A DNA stretch of 64,000 nt from positions 7,688,001 through 7,752,000 of the forward strand of contig OU452204.1 in the NCBI GenBank assembly GCA_911728435.2, in the 5' to 3' direction. The notes below the pieces were generated by a model. It was not told where the DNA came from. It saw nothing but the letters and a program-made list of their open reading frames with translations, and did no database searches. The stretch comes from Apoderus coryli. Taxonomy: Eukaryota > Arthropoda > Insecta > Coleoptera > Attelabidae. Shown here piece by piece: positions 32,600 through 44,783 of this stretch. The number at the start of each line of letters is the position of its first letter. Positions within the stretch are counted from its first letter, which is position 1. Position numbers and translations under genes: made by a program.

Positions 32600-34350
32600 A
32601 TCGACACTAGCTTGATATGATGTTGATTATTATCTGAATGATCGTGTCCAAAATAATATCAGTTTTTCAATGCGCCTGATGATACGCAAGTAACTGAGGC
32701 AATAAATCATATCAAATCTTAGCCGCCTGGAACGGATGAACTTACAATGGAAATGGTGCAGCTTTGTTCCCCACGATTCGAAACGATATTCCAATTTTGA
32801 CACATATATTCAGTATCTGAGAAAAAAAGTTTCCATCAAGTTGGAAGCAGGCGATTGTGGTTCCATGGCCAAGAAAACCAAATTCTGAACAGTTGTCAGA
32901 TCTAAGGCCAATAAGTTTATTAACAGTTTTTAAAAAAATTTTCGAAAAATTAATATATGAACAAATTGATGGTTATTTGAAATCAAATTCTCTTTTTTCA
33001 GAATATCAATCAGGATTTCGAAAAGGGTATGGTACTACCACTGCGTTAGCAAAAGTAGTTGATGATCGACTGCTTAACATGGATGATGGTGAGGTAAGTG
33101 CGCTGACGCTTCTCGATTATAGCAAGGCTTTCGACACTAACATCGTCTGCTTTGTGCCAAGTTAAAATAGTATGGTTTCAATGTTGATAGTGTCGAACTA
33201 ATTAGATCATATCTGTCAGGTAGTTCAAAGTATGGGTGAAAAATCGTTACCTTTAAGATTGATTAGAGGCGTGCCACAGGGATCACTCTTGGGCCCGCTT
33301 CTTTTTGTAATTTTTACTATGTATTTACAAAGTTTTGTTAGAAATAGCTGTGTACATCAATATGCTGATGACACGCAATTGTATAAAAAATGTAATAAAA
33401 ATAATTATCGCTCGGTTGAAGATGCAATAAATGAGGATCTAGCCACAATTTCAGCTGATAATGGTCTGTATTTGAATGAACAAAAATGTGCCTAAATGTT
33501 TATTGGAAATAAATGTGAGTGGGCACATGACAGGGTTCGTTTAATGATTGATAACACTGAAATTTCCTATGTTAATGAATGTAAAAATCTTGGACTAATT
33601 TTTGATTCTAAACGAAGGTTTCGGTCACATATCAAAAAGATTGTTCAGTCTAGTTATGCAGCTCTCAGAATTCTCTACAAAAATAGAAAAATCATTAACA
33701 GAAAAACTAAAATTCTGCTCTCGGAGTCACTATAGTGTTGAGCCATTCAAACTTTGGTGATTGGATATACGGCATGTGTCTTGATTCTAAGTCTCAGAAT
33801 ACAGTTCATAAATTGCGTGAGCTGAGATGGATGAATATGAAAATGAGGGTTAAATATCACTTGGTATGTTTTGTGAAAAAAATTGATAATTTCGAAAGAG
33901 CCCCCATATCTCTGGAACAAATTTTCATATAGATATACACAACATAACTTACCTACTAGATACAATTATATGTTTTCAATAGCTAGACACCACACTACCA
34001 CCTTTAAAAGATCTTTCTCTTATAATGTAGCAAAATTTTGTAATGATATACCTTTGGAGATAAGAAATCGATCACTATTTTCATTCAGCAGACGATTAAA
34101 AGAACATTTCATTCATCGCAATTGATTGCCTGTTAAGTTTGTCTTTTTATTTGTATCTTTTATCTAGTATTCCTACATCTTTTTCCATACTTTTAGTTTC
34201 CCAATGTTATAATTTCTTATTTTATGTCAGTATTTTAATTTAATTATTTGTAGACAAATTTTAAGTTTATTGTTGTAACATTTAGCATGCTCGGAAAAGG
34301 AAACATCTTTGCTGACCTTCGCCGAGCTTAAAATATTATTATCATTATTA
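32600..34350 (+). pseudogene. LINE ORF2 fragment with intact YADD box, frameshifted
   Basis: The plus strand reads TEAINHIKS, FPSSWKQAIVVPWPRK, LRPISLLTVFKKIFEKLIY, YQSGFRKGYGTTTALAK, LLDYSKAFDT (first Asp), [23 protein letters not shown] (active site intact), NLGLIFDSKRRF and the C-terminal FSYNVAKFCNDIPLEIR. Damage includes a stop and frame changes after SKAFDT (about 33140-33230), an in-frame TAA at 33493-33495 and a frame change near 33735. The 3' end is TATTATTATCATTATTATTAT near 34335-34355. Domain order and motifs fit a Jockey/CR1-type RT. It is one of the better preserved RT cores in the window but not translatable. Confidence 0.88.
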
Positions 34351-34384
34351 TTATATGCATGTAACTCGTTTGAACTAGTAGTCA

Positions 34385-35452
34385 TCGGTTCTTGAGATTA
34401 ACGTTGGTGTTCCCCAGGGCAGCACGCTGGTACCACTGGTTTTTATACTTCTTGTTTCCGATATAACAACTTAAATAAAATCCATGAAACACATAACACT
34501 TTTTGCAGATGATACTTCAGCAATAATATCTGCTGATAACATTGCCAAATTTAAGTTGTAGTAATAATGATCTAGCACTGAATTTCAAAAAGACTAGCCA
34601 TACCTATTCACTTCTCGACTAGGGAGGTTGACTGTGAGAATCCACATTGAGAATTGCTGTGTGGTCCAGAAAGGGGCTGTAAAATTCTTGGGCGTTGTGA
34701 TCGACTCGCTTTTAAACTGGTATATATGTGCAGATTGAAAACATATCAAAAAAGCTCTGTAGGTATTCGTTTTTGATTTGGAAGCTCAGAATTTTTATCT
34801 CTGTTGATGTTCTACTATCATTTTATTTTGCGTATTTTAATTCTGTTTTGAGTTACGCTGTTGTTTTGTGGGGCAACTCGCGACGCATCGAAGACGTGTT
34901 GATTTTACATAAGAGGTTCGTTAGAACAATGTGTTTTAAGTCAGCCAGATTTTCTTGTCGTCAACTGTTTAAAGACCTAAGGATCATATCCTAAGGTCAT
35001 ATTTTGGTGAGTGAATATTCTGTGTACTCTAACATAAATAAATCAAGAATCCGATTAGGAACTGAGAAATGGCATTAACTTAAAATTCCCTGAACACAGA
35101 CTTTCTCTCTCGGCCAATGGGTCACTTGTAATGTCTAATTTTTAATCATTTGCCACAGCTCTTAAAATTTGAATCTAATTCAAGACACTTTAAAAGTAAA
35201 GAAAAATTTTGGCTACTACAGTTTAGCTTTTACTCATTGGACGAGTATTTTGCTGTTGATTGTTGACGAGTTAAAGCTGTTTGTGTTTATAAAATTTGTT
35301 TATTTGACCAATTAATTGTAAAGTTTGTTTTTTAGTACCTTTATGGGTGGTTGTTGTTATGTATCAATTATTTTTCTAATTATTTTGTGACGCATTCTAT
35401 ATGCCCTACTATTATACCTGATGAATAAAGGCAGTTATTATTATTATTAAAC
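34385..35452 (+). pseudogene. Second LINE, head to tail with the preceding one
   Basis: It begins within RT motif B: VGVPQGSTLVPLVF near 34410, then TLFADDTSAIISADN near 34500 (FADD box intact), RIHIENCCVVQKGAVK with FLGVVIDSLLNW, and a C-terminal SVLSYAVVLWGN and HKRFVRTM block (34728-34994). Frame changes separate these blocks. The 3' end is ATGAATAAAGGCAG followed by (TTA)n at about 35436-35450. The start lies about 35 bp from the (ATT)n tail of the LINE at 32600-34350, so one probably inserted at or near the tail of the other. Confidence 0.82.
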
Positions 35453-35454
35453 AT

Positions 35455-37607
35455 ACTGAAGCTGTAATAGTTTTGTATTGATTAGACAAGACTAAGTATT
35501 TCACAGAGTAGCAGGAATTAGATTTTTGGGATGACTGAGTTCATTCTATAGCTTTTCGGATATATTAGTAACGCCTAGGAAAATCAAACCGATTAGTTAT
35601 GAACAATACATATCTTCATGTCAGCTTGTTTTAAATACGTTCTTAGCAATTACTCATACCACTACCAGAATCTGAGTTAATCCGGTCGACCAAAGAGGAT
35701 CACCCATCGAGATATATTGTTCGTGGAACTCAGATGTTTTCTAACCATTAAGATTACGACAATAAACATTAATTTTAATAGATCAACAGAAACGTCCTAC
35801 CAAGTAGTCGGAAGAAAACTCCCCCGTTAAACATGTCGTGCAAACGCCTATTTATTATCTTTTTTAACTCTATAATGTAGTTTTAATTTGTGTTTGGGTT
35901 TGATGATAATGAAGTGAACCGGATATAGAGCAAATTATGCATGATCACCTCGTTTTATTGAGAGTATTTTTGTTTGAACAGAGTTATCGCAGATACAAAA
36001 ACCGAACTAGAAAAAGTGAAGGCAGGACAACTTTGACAGGTCGCCAATTTAAAATTAACTTTTCGATTTCAACCGCCATCGAACCCAAGCGAGACATTGA
36101 CCTAGCCGATTTTAGAACAAAATTTTGTTCCGATTGGTCAAAAAACGCCTCCTAGAAGGTGTTAGTATAGATACATAATAATCTTTTGACCTGTCATTTT
36201 TAAGATTCAGGGGTCATGAAATGAAAGACTGCATAAAAATTTTTCAAAATTTCGATTCTGCCGATTTCCTGATTAGTTAGATTTTTTGAAAAACTACTAA
36301 AAGTTAGGTTAGGACATTTCTTCGTTATGATATGTTATTTTTATTCTTCCACATGCAAATTATTATAGCTTGTAACATTTTACATACTTTCATTCGAACC
36401 GTTTTTTTTTTCTCCAAAATTAAACGCACCAGAAGCCGCGCTGATTATAAATATCAGACCCTGTATATTAAATTGTAAATAAAAATGGGACGATACAGGC
36501 CAATCTATAAGATCTCGTAACGTAAATTAATAAAAATATATTTTAACAATGACGAATCGAAGAAATTTTAAATATGCATAAAATATTTTCCACATTTTCT
36601 AGAAGAATATCACAAACCGTCATAATTTTCACCTTTAAGATTATTTAGTCACTTTCTAGTTTTTAATTGTTGGAATATGTGGTATTATTACCCAAAGAGC
36701 GTAGCAATCAGTTTTCGAGTTTTATAATTATTTTAAAAAACATCTATTGTATTTGTTTGTTCGAATAAAAATTATTAACAAATTTTCTGAAGTTTGACAT
36801 TGCCTAATAAATCAGTATAGTATATTGTTGTGTCCAATTCCATTGCTGTTTATTATGTAAAACAGTTGCTATTGGTATATTGTATGAAAAGCACATTAAA
36901 AAATTAAAATTTTTAAAAAGTTATAGCATTTTCAAAAGACAAGCAAAAATTGCTTATGCCGTTCTTCAAATTGGCGTTTATTCAGAATACAATATATCTG
37001 AGAACAATGCTCAATCCAGTAAGCAGTACGCTCGTCACAAAAAGCGGATTAATATTGCTATCATACAAATCTTGTGAATTACCGTAACTATCAAGGACAT
37101 TATTATTATTGAATATTATGACGAAGATACTGATTGAAGTGTAAAGGAGAAATAATGATTCTGAAAGATGTTTTATTGTTAATTCGATATCGGATATTTA
37201 AGTTGGCAAATTGATGATTTTAAGTTATACCTACAACAAGCAAGAATAAATATATATAAATTTATGCAATATTGAAATTTATGCAATAAACATTAATAAT
37301 TTTATTTACGTAAGAAATTAAATAATTTCTTGTGTGGCAAGAACCGTTACATTAAGAGTATCAGGTACACGTGAGCGTTTTTCTTGTCACGTTTTCATTT
37401 TCAACAAACTTTTTAATAGGTATGCACATTTTTATTTTCACAGAACAACTAATTACAATTAAATGCCAATAATAAATTTAATTGTTATGTTTATATCATT
37501 TAAAAGTGTTATTTTACAGCTGCGATGTTTTCTACGCAATGTCGATTGGGTGTGTTTGAAACCAGATATTAGAGAAGGTTGATTGTTCATAATATACACG
37601 GTGTTTC
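35455..37607. other. AT-rich interval, nothing recognised
   Basis: 2.1 kb. Open frames at 35937-36155 and 36880-37077 are basic and without motifs. The final 20 bp (ACACGGTGTTTCTA) may belong to an outer repeat into which the next element inserted. Confidence 0.45.
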
Positions 37608-37609
37608 TA

Positions 37610-39271
37610 CAGGGTGGTCCAACGAAAAGTTTGCACCTAGCTTTTCTCTTTTTTTTGTAGTCGAATGCGAAAATGCTCGGACACGTCGATTTTGCTTTTG
37701 AGGGGGACACATTTTAAACATATTTTTCGATCTGCGCCTTTAACCCCCTAGCGGGGGTGAGTAACAACCCTAAAATTTTAAATGGAAAGAGGGGTCTAAT
37801 GACATATCATTTGAAAGGACACAAAATTGTCTTTCTAATGATACCCTATTTGTCGAATTTTACTAAAACAGTTAATACGAAAACGACTTTAAAGACATTA
37901 AGCCGATAATTTTGGTATTAATGAGAAATACAAATAAGTTTTAATTATTACGACTGAAAACAACTACAATCATTTCTAAATTATTTACTTTGAAGAAAAA
38001 CGGGATTTCAAAAACACTATCTTATTTATCAGAACTAAATTCCTCACTAATCGTTTGCGTTTTTTGTTGAAATAAAAACTGCAGATACGTGTAGGAAAAG
38101 AATTTACACCGTTTATTTTAGTCTTTTCATTGATTCAGTTTGGTTGCTTCTCAAGTTATTTTACTTTTACCGTACAAAATGATTTATTCCATTCTAGAAC
38201 GAGTTGAAATTGTTAAACTTTATTTTCAAAATAATAGTAGTGCTAGACTTACGGCTCGCTTATTTAATGAGAGACATCCCGATAAAAATGTGAATGATGT
38301 GTACGTTGGCAAGTTAGTTAAAAAGTTTGTAGATACCGGATCTGTCTGTAATGTAAAACACCAGCCGCAGAAACCGATCAGAAATGGAAATTTAACTGGT
38401 GAAGTGTACCTAAACATGCTTGAAGACAATTGATCCTTTAATAACACAAATAATAGAAGATGACCAAAATCATACTGCTGATCGGCTTTATTTCCAGCAA
38501 GATGGAGCACCTCCGCACTATGTGGCTCCTGTAAGACAGTTCTTAGATGACCGGTTCCCTGGACGGTGGATTGGAAGGAGGGGCCCAATTGAATGGCCTG
38601 CCAGGTCACCGGATTTATCGCCTTTAGACTTTTTTCTTTGGGGGCACTTAAAAAATAAATGTTTTGCCACGAAGCCCGAGTCCATAGAAGATCTTCGCCA
38701 ACGCATTACAGAAGAGTGCAGAAACATAACACCTGATATGCTACAAAATGTTAGAAATAGATTTGAACAAAATCTGTATTATTGTATGGAATCAAATGGG
38801 TCACATTTTCAACATTTGTTAATGTAACGTTTTAATAAATCAATTTAACAGCTTGTTTACTTTTTTTACAAAGCAATGTTAAAACTAACAAACATTGGAA
38901 TGTACTAACGATTGCAGGTGTTTTCACTCGCAATAATTAAAACTTATTTGTATTTCTCATTAATACCAAAATTATCGGCTTAATGTCTTTAAAGTCGTTT
39001 TCGTATTAACTGTTTTAGTAAAATTCGACAAATAGGGTATCATTAGAAAGACAATTTTGTGTCCTTTCAAATGATATGTCATTAGACCCCTCTTTCCATT
39101 TAAAATTTTAGGGTTGTTACTCACCCCCGCTAGGGGGTTAAAGGCGCAGATCGAAAAATATGTTTAAAATGTGTCCCCCTCAAAAGCAAAATCGACGTGT
39201 CCGAGCATTTTCGCATTCGACTACAAAAAAAAGAGAAAAGCTAGGTGCAAACTTTTCGTTGGACCACCCTG
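37610..39271 (+). mobile_element. Tc1/mariner-superfamily element with 340-bp TIRs
   Basis: The element begins CAGGGTGGTCC at 37610 and ends GGACCACCCTG at 39271, each flanked by TA, the expected target duplication. The left 340 bp (37610-37949) read as the exact reverse complement of 38932-39271 in every segment compared, including an 8-base homopolymer and ACCCCCGCTAGGGGG-type blocks. Similarity then decays over about 30 bp. The 1662-bp element encloses a deleted transposase gene. Near-identical long TIRs imply recent insertion or recent arm conversion. Confidence 0.93.
38179..38827 (+). pseudogene. DDE transposase, internally deleted and frameshifted
   Basis: The ATG at 38179 opens an 84-codon N-terminal piece (MIYSILERVEIVKLYF, LTARLFNERHP, YVGKLVKKFVDTGSV), a helix-turn-helix type domain found on IS630/Tc1-like transposases of insects. 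It is joined abruptly to GNLTGEVYLNMLED, which belongs near the middle of the catalytic domain. The first catalytic Asp and everything around it are lost. After MLED the frame shifts (about two bases missing) into TIDPLITQIIEDD, YFQQDGAPPHY (second Asp), RFPGRWIGRRGPIEWPARSP, DLSPLDFFLWGHLKNK (third acidic residue) and a normal C-terminus stopping at 38827. It cannot make active enzyme, so mobility would need a complete relative elsewhere. Confidence 0.9.
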
Positions 39272-39369
39272 TATATTCGACCGACAATGCTCTACCACAG
39301 AAAGCTCTCGCTAATTCATGTATTTTGATATAGGGACTTAAAGGGCTTAGTTGTCTAGGATCAAATTTA

Positions 39370-39870
39370 AAATCGAAAATTTGCCATAATTCAAAAACTC
39401 CTTCAAATATTTTTTCTAATCTAGTTACTGAAATGTTCTTTTAAAAATAGACACTGTTTTTAAAAAATTAACCAGTGATACTTTTTATCCTCCTATTTTT
39501 TACGCCACTGGAATAAATATATCTATTTAATGTTTTTTTAGTTCCCTGTGGTGTGTAGTAAAGGGTGCGTATACTTACCTCATTTAAAAAAAAGTTCATA
39601 CTTTTAACTTTACTTGCATACTTTTGTTTAGAGGCAAATTCTTGCAAAACTGTTCACTTTAAACCCATTAAAAGATATTATTTTTTTAAGCAAAAATGAA
39701 TGAACGTAAAACATAGGGGCACAAAATGTGTGACTAACCCATATAGCATGGTTAATTTTGTAAAAAGATTCTTTATGCCAAAATATGACTTTTTTAAAGA
39801 ACACATCAGTCAAAAAATTTAAAAAAATATTTAAATTTGTTTTTGAATTATGGCAAATTTTTAGAAACTC
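39370..39870. repeat. Inverted repeat, arms about 25 bp, enclosing 450 bp
   Basis: AAATTTGCCATAATTCAAAAAC at 39377 recurs inverted at 39841 (TTTTTGAATTATGGCAAATT). It probably represents a MITE, possibly the outer element that the long-TIR transposon entered: GTGTTTCTA at 37601 resembles GAGTTTCTA on the inverted right flank near 39870. Boundaries are uncertain. Confidence 0.4.
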
Positions 39871-40599
39871 CCTGTATATATATACAGGACATGTCAGAAT
39901 ATTGTCAATATTTAAAATGGATACCTATATGTATTTATCAAACTTCAAATCTCGGGGTTTCAGTCAAATTTATTCTATTATTATTATGTATCTTTTTTCT
40001 ATAATTATATTTTTCCAAATAAGGAACCAATTTAGTGAATTTTCTAACATCAATGTTGTCGTTAGCCTTTTGTTTTGATTTAAGCATCAAGTAAAACGAC
40101 CATCATAATAATAAGTTTGTTTGTCTAACAGGTTTTCCCATTTATAAGACAACACTAAGTAAGTTTTACAAAGTGTGTGTGGAACAACAAATTTATTACA
40201 GCAAAAACATAGAGCAAACAATACAATACAAATTTCACATGAGTCTCGTCAAAGCTTTAAAAAGAGTTTAAGAAATCCAATCTAGTTTATTCCCAGTTAA
40301 AATTAAGGTAAAAAAATTGAAACCTTATCAGAGAAGCGAAATCACACTTATCACTCGAAGAGCAAATCAGCTAAAAAATTCAGATGAGTTCTGATTTATG
40401 TCGAGAAATGATGCTCATTATATTTTTTAAACATGATATACAAAGGAGATTCGATCAATATTTGCAATTGGCACACCAAACAAAGACTCATTCTTTAGCT
40501 TGTATGACCTAAAGGGACCCGATACACAAACATGTTCACCAAGTCAATACATTCAATTTGATTTGTACATAATTTTTGTAAGAACGTAAGTTTTAACTA

Positions 40600-41220
40600 T
40601 TCTCGCCTCGACTACAATGAACTTATGTTGAATTGATTGCCAGATCTATGAGGTCTACACCTCGCGGAGGATAAACACCCCATCCTAAACGTTAAGGTCT
40701 TTGAACATTTTATCTTGACTCTCTCCAGTTCGAAAATGTGGTGCTCCGCTTGAGGCCGGAAATAATAATGAAGTATTACCACACATATTACCACTACATT
40801 ACGATTCGATAAATACGAACTTATAAATGCCAAGAGTTTCGTGCCAAACCCAAATCGCCCAAAGTTCTGTCGAAGACCTTCGAAAAATCTGTGTATATAA
40901 CATCAACTTGTTCGTGTTTATTAATAGCTTCACTAACGAATTAAATAAAATTTGTTAGATTAGATACAGTGCTTCTACCCGTAAAGAAACCGTATTATAT
41001 GAGGCTGTTATTAAATGTTTAACTTGGGGAAACACTGTGCTTGGTAGATACCAATTTCAAAGACCTTAGCAAAACTGGAAATAAGACATACGAGACGATA
41101 ATTTTCAACCAAATTTCGGCAATCTTTCTAAAATATCGGCTAAACTCTCGCTTGCTTCCATACATCTGCAAACACACATAGTCTTGCAGAGAAGTATTAA
41201 AGATTTTATCTTAAAGAAGT
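40600..41220 (-). pseudogene. Strongly decayed LINE RT fragment
   Basis: In several minus-strand frames, from right to left on the plus coordinates: NYRLVCLISSFAKVFE (normally NYRPISLLS-AKVFEK), EAINKHEQVDVIYTDFSKVFDR (first catalytic Asp block, near 40925-40865), and LISSYLSNRNVVV (near 40830-40790). The downstream YADD region is not found. Stops and frame changes are frequent. The AINKxxQVDVIYTDFSKAFD signature points to a Jockey-like family not otherwise represented here. Confidence 0.65.
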
Positions 41221-41584
41221 AGTCCATTCTGGAGGGGAGTAAATTCTATTTAATAGGAATAAAAGTGGATCTTCTAGGAAATAAATTGACTTCGTGAAAA
41301 TCTATGGAAAAATTAATAAAAACCGTCAAATAAAATACATCAAAGTATTTTGTTAATAATAATAATTACATAATACTTTTATGTATTTTATAATTAATAA
41401 TTGGTAGAGTAATAATATATTGAATTTATTAAATTAAAAAAATAAATAAAGATTTTACACAGCGGTCTTGCCAGTACCCAGTAGGTACATACGACTTTTA
41501 TTAGAGACGATGGAATTTTATCAGGACCCTGTGACATTATGACACATAATGTAGAAGCTTCTGATTGATTTATCAACTATTGTA

Positions 41585-42578
41585 CAGTGTCCAAGATAAG
41601 AATGGGATAGCATTGGAATCTTGGAAACGGTAGGAGTTACAATGTCGGTTAAATTAGAGAAAAGTTGTACAATTTAAACACATTTTAAATGGTGTTTTCA
41701 AAAATAAATTAACTTTAGCCGTTTTCGAGAATTTCTGCAAAAACGATTTTTGCGATTTTAGTTTTTATTCATTTCTGACATTACTTTTGCATATATAAAA
41801 AAATGACAAGCACTTTCTGATTGCCACTTTTTGAATAGAAAAAGATGGAATTTACAACTTTTCACTACGACGTTTTGTTTTTCAAAAACCATCCTCAACT
41901 TGGTGTTTTTAAATACGACTCTGGATTTTTTATTGTTAACTTTAAAGCCATTTTCAAAATCAAAAAATAGGTGGTATTTCACACGTAATGGTTTAAACAA
42001 GATTTCAGTGTTTTTAGCTGTTATTTAAAATTATTCAAGAAAAATCGCCATAGTTTGACACTTATTTTGCGTCAAACATTCATCTGAGAAAGGCGTTTTG
42101 TTAGTAACTGCAAAACGCTAAAAATTTCAACTAAATTTAAAAAATTGCGCACAGAATAAAATGTTGTACTGAGACAGAAATAAATTGTCAAATAATAATA
42201 AATAATTGTGAGTAACAACGAAAGAATGTTTTTGCATTTAGTTAGTTAGGTGCCAAACTATGACAATTTTTCTTGAATAATTTTAAACAACAGTTAAAAA
42301 TACTGAAAACTTGTTTAAACCATTAAATACATGATATACCACCTTTTTTTGAATTGAAAATGCCTTTAAATTTAACAATAAAAAATCGAGGTCCCCATTT
42401 AAAAAAACCAAGTTTAAGGGTTTTTCAAAAACAAAACGTCGCGTCGTAGTGAAAATTTCTAAACTCTATCTTTTTCTTCTCAAAAAGTAACAATGAGAAA
42501 GTGCTTTTCATTTTTTTATATCTGTAAAAATAATGTCAGAAATTCTAATGCTATCTCATTGTTATCTTGGACACAGTG
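41585..42578. mobile_element. Foldback element, 994 bp, TA flanks
   Basis: Left end CAGTGTCCAAGATAAGAATG and right end (reversed) CACTGTGTCCAAGATAACAA are each flanked by TA. Inner arms of about 300 bp (41760-42060 and 42250-42545) are inverted copies with substitutions and indels, sharing blocks such as GGTTTAAACAAG, ATTATTCAAGAAAAAT and CGACGTTTTGTTTTT. The left arm has about 100 bp extra near its outer end. There is no transposase. It was probably mobilised by a Tc1/mariner-type enzyme. Confidence 0.8.
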
Positions 42579-42580
42579 TA

Positions 42581-44087
42581 TATGCCAATATAATATTTTC
42601 AGGAATGGCCTTATTTTTTTACTCACCCTATTACAAAATTATTAGTCAACTTACAGTGAAGAGTACAGCCGTGTTTAAAATCTAGAAGATTGTGATCGCC
42701 ACCCGCAACATAGGTTGAAGTTTTCTTCTTGCCATGGTGAGCAAATTAAAGCCAATTTGCAACTTGATTTCTTGATTTATCTTGAGCTAAATATATCTTT
42801 GATCATTCTTAGCAGTGTTGCAGGAAACAAAAATGTTACGCGCCAGATCCTGTGACGGTGGAGTTCATTTTATTTCACACGAACCACTTTTTTATTTATA
42901 ACACATTCACTCCACTTCAATATGAACTATTTCTTTATTAACTTTTTTCTTGTCATCACAATCTAGTATGCTCTTTAACGTAAATAATGGCTTTTTTAAT
43001 TGTTCTAGAGAAAATGTATAATGTGTTTGATAAGATGAACCCTGTATGTTGGAAAATAATAATGCAGGAATGTAGCACCTATCTAAGAAATATTCTCGTT
43101 AGACATTACGCATCCTATATAAGTATAATATATATCCTAACAACATTAAGTAAAGAATTTATACAAACACTCCCTTCGATATTCCCATTTCTTGAAAAAA
43201 TAAGACAAACATCGCATAGTCTCATTATCTTCCCTTAAAACCGAAAGACTACAACCATCGAAAATAAATCAATACTGGTAAAATTAACATTTGATTATAA
43301 ACAATAATTAAAGTTCAGCTGATGATGTTCCTCGATATTCCCTTCTAATCAATTATATATTTAAAATTTTAATGAAATTAATTGAATTGAAAAACAATAA
43401 TACCCTCTTATTGCCCACATGAGGTCTAACTTGAAGTGTTATTTCAGCAAATCCTTGAGGGAGTTGAACCCAACCAAAATTGTACATTTACACACAATGT
43501 TTGATAATTCACCAATTCCACTCGGTATTCCCATTGTTCACGAATCGAAAGTTAAACTCTCAATAGGCACAACCCAAAATATCTCTCTATACGTTTGGTA
43601 CAAATTCAATTCTGGTTGGTATTCTATTTTAGTTTGAGGGCCATGCAGCGACAATACTTGAAATTAACTGAAAATCGTCCACACAGCGACTTAATTAAAA
43701 TTCGATCACGAATTATGTGTGCAGCAAATTTTTTCAATTTGAAATATAAGTATGGAAAAAAGCCGTATATTGCGAAATATCGAACACATTTTTAATTATT
43801 CTTCTGTTGAATTTTAAATAAATTTAATTTTAGTTTTCACTAAAATGAGTTTTTTACATGAATTCCACTCAAACAAATAACATATTGCATCACAGATAGA
43901 GGAGTACTCTAGCGTCATAAAGAATTCAGTATCTAATTTACTATTAAATGCAGTTAAAAAAAGGCGGCATCACTACTGTAAGACCGAAATCCCAACTATT
44001 AGAGTGCAATATGTGAATCAGTTTTGCCGCGTTATACCTCAGTTTTGTTACTTAGTTGCCGCTTTTATGCTTCTACCGCATGCATAA
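42581..44087. other. Interval with short unassigned open frames
   Basis: 1.5 kb. The open frames at 42987-43238 and 43419-43795 show no domain that I recognise and no splice or start context that would support a gene. Confidence 0.4.
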
Positions 44088-44590
44088 GTTTGGGGCAGTC
44101 CTAGGATGAACCCATTAGTTTTTGGTTGAAATCGCTTCAGCCCTATGATAGGGTGGACACAACCGCAAAATTTTCAAATAGCACTAGGGGTCGAGTGATA
44201 CATCATTTTAAAGCATTTTTTATCTTCTTCACAGCGATATGTCACTTTTGATATTTGCCCTCATAATTCTCGAGAAAATTGCGTTTAATAGTTCACCAGT
44301 TGGATAGCTGGAACGTATATATATTACAATTAAAATACAATATTCTCAAAGATGGTACTGTGGCGTCATTGATAGAGCCTTTGCTTCGTATGCGGAAGGT
44401 TATGGGTTCGAAACGCAGCTCTGGCAGCTCTTTTTTTCTAATTTTTGAATAAAGTAGTTAGTTTCTTACGTTACTTTATTGGAAATAATGAAAATAATAC
44501 AATTATTATTAAAATTCTGTTTTGTTACGCAGGTCGTATATTTTTGATTATATTATATCTTGTCGAGAAAGTTTTGGGGCAACACAACCG
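44088..44590 (+). repeat. T-family repeat lacking the head, with the best tRNA-like segment
   Basis: It begins at AGTTTGGGGCAGTCC and continues through the conserved middle, the tRNA-like segment (44357-44428), GTTACGCAGGTCGTATA and the GTTTTGGGGCAACACAACC tail near 44590. The next T copy starts directly after it. Confidence 0.65.
44357..44428 (+). ncRNA. tRNA-like segment inside the T repeat
   Basis: TGGCGTCATTGATAGAGCC resembles an A-box/D-arm, CTTCGTATG an anticodon loop (CGT in anticodon position), and GGGTTCGAAACGC a B-box/T-arm. Spacing is that of a tRNA. Acceptor pairing is not convincing and the T-stem has mismatches, so it is a tRNA relic or SINE-type head rather than a working tRNA. 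The equivalents at 12984-13047 and 21725-21755 share the B-box. Confidence 0.45.
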
Positions 44591-44593
44591 ATT

Positions 44594-44783
44594 TTTACTT
44601 TCCCGCACAGGGAAAGTACTGTGAACGCGCTAAAAAAAATTGAGATAAAGACGGATATAACCAAGTTCCCTGAGACGATTAAGACCATTTTAAGATGGAA
44701 ATCTGTCTGTCTATGTGTGTGTCTGTATGTAACCGAGGTTGGAACGTATATGTATTAGAAATAAAATACAAAAATTCTCAAAT
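44594..44783 (+). repeat. T-family head fragment
   Basis: It starts ACTTTCCCGCACAGGGAAAG, then GTGAACGCGC, GAGATAAAGACGG and TCTGTCTGTC, and is interrupted at 44784 by an H element. T-tail sequence resumes at 45355 (AATTCTGTTTTGCTACGCAGG). The H copy therefore sits within or at the deletion point of this T copy. Confidence 0.6.

Noticed and set aside
35417..35450. CTGATGAATAAAGG
   Set aside because: Part of a LINE 3' end (AATAAA plus ATT tail); no GAAA strand follows.
43316..43345. CTGATGATG without partner
   Set aside because: No GAAA strand within 40 bases.
42987..43795. Possible host exons
   Set aside because: Frames of 60-83 codons in AT-rich DNA without domain, splice-site context or repeats of the reading in other frames.
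44357..44428. Functional tRNA gene
   Set aside because: Acceptor and T stems do not pair well and the segment is part of a dispersed repeat.
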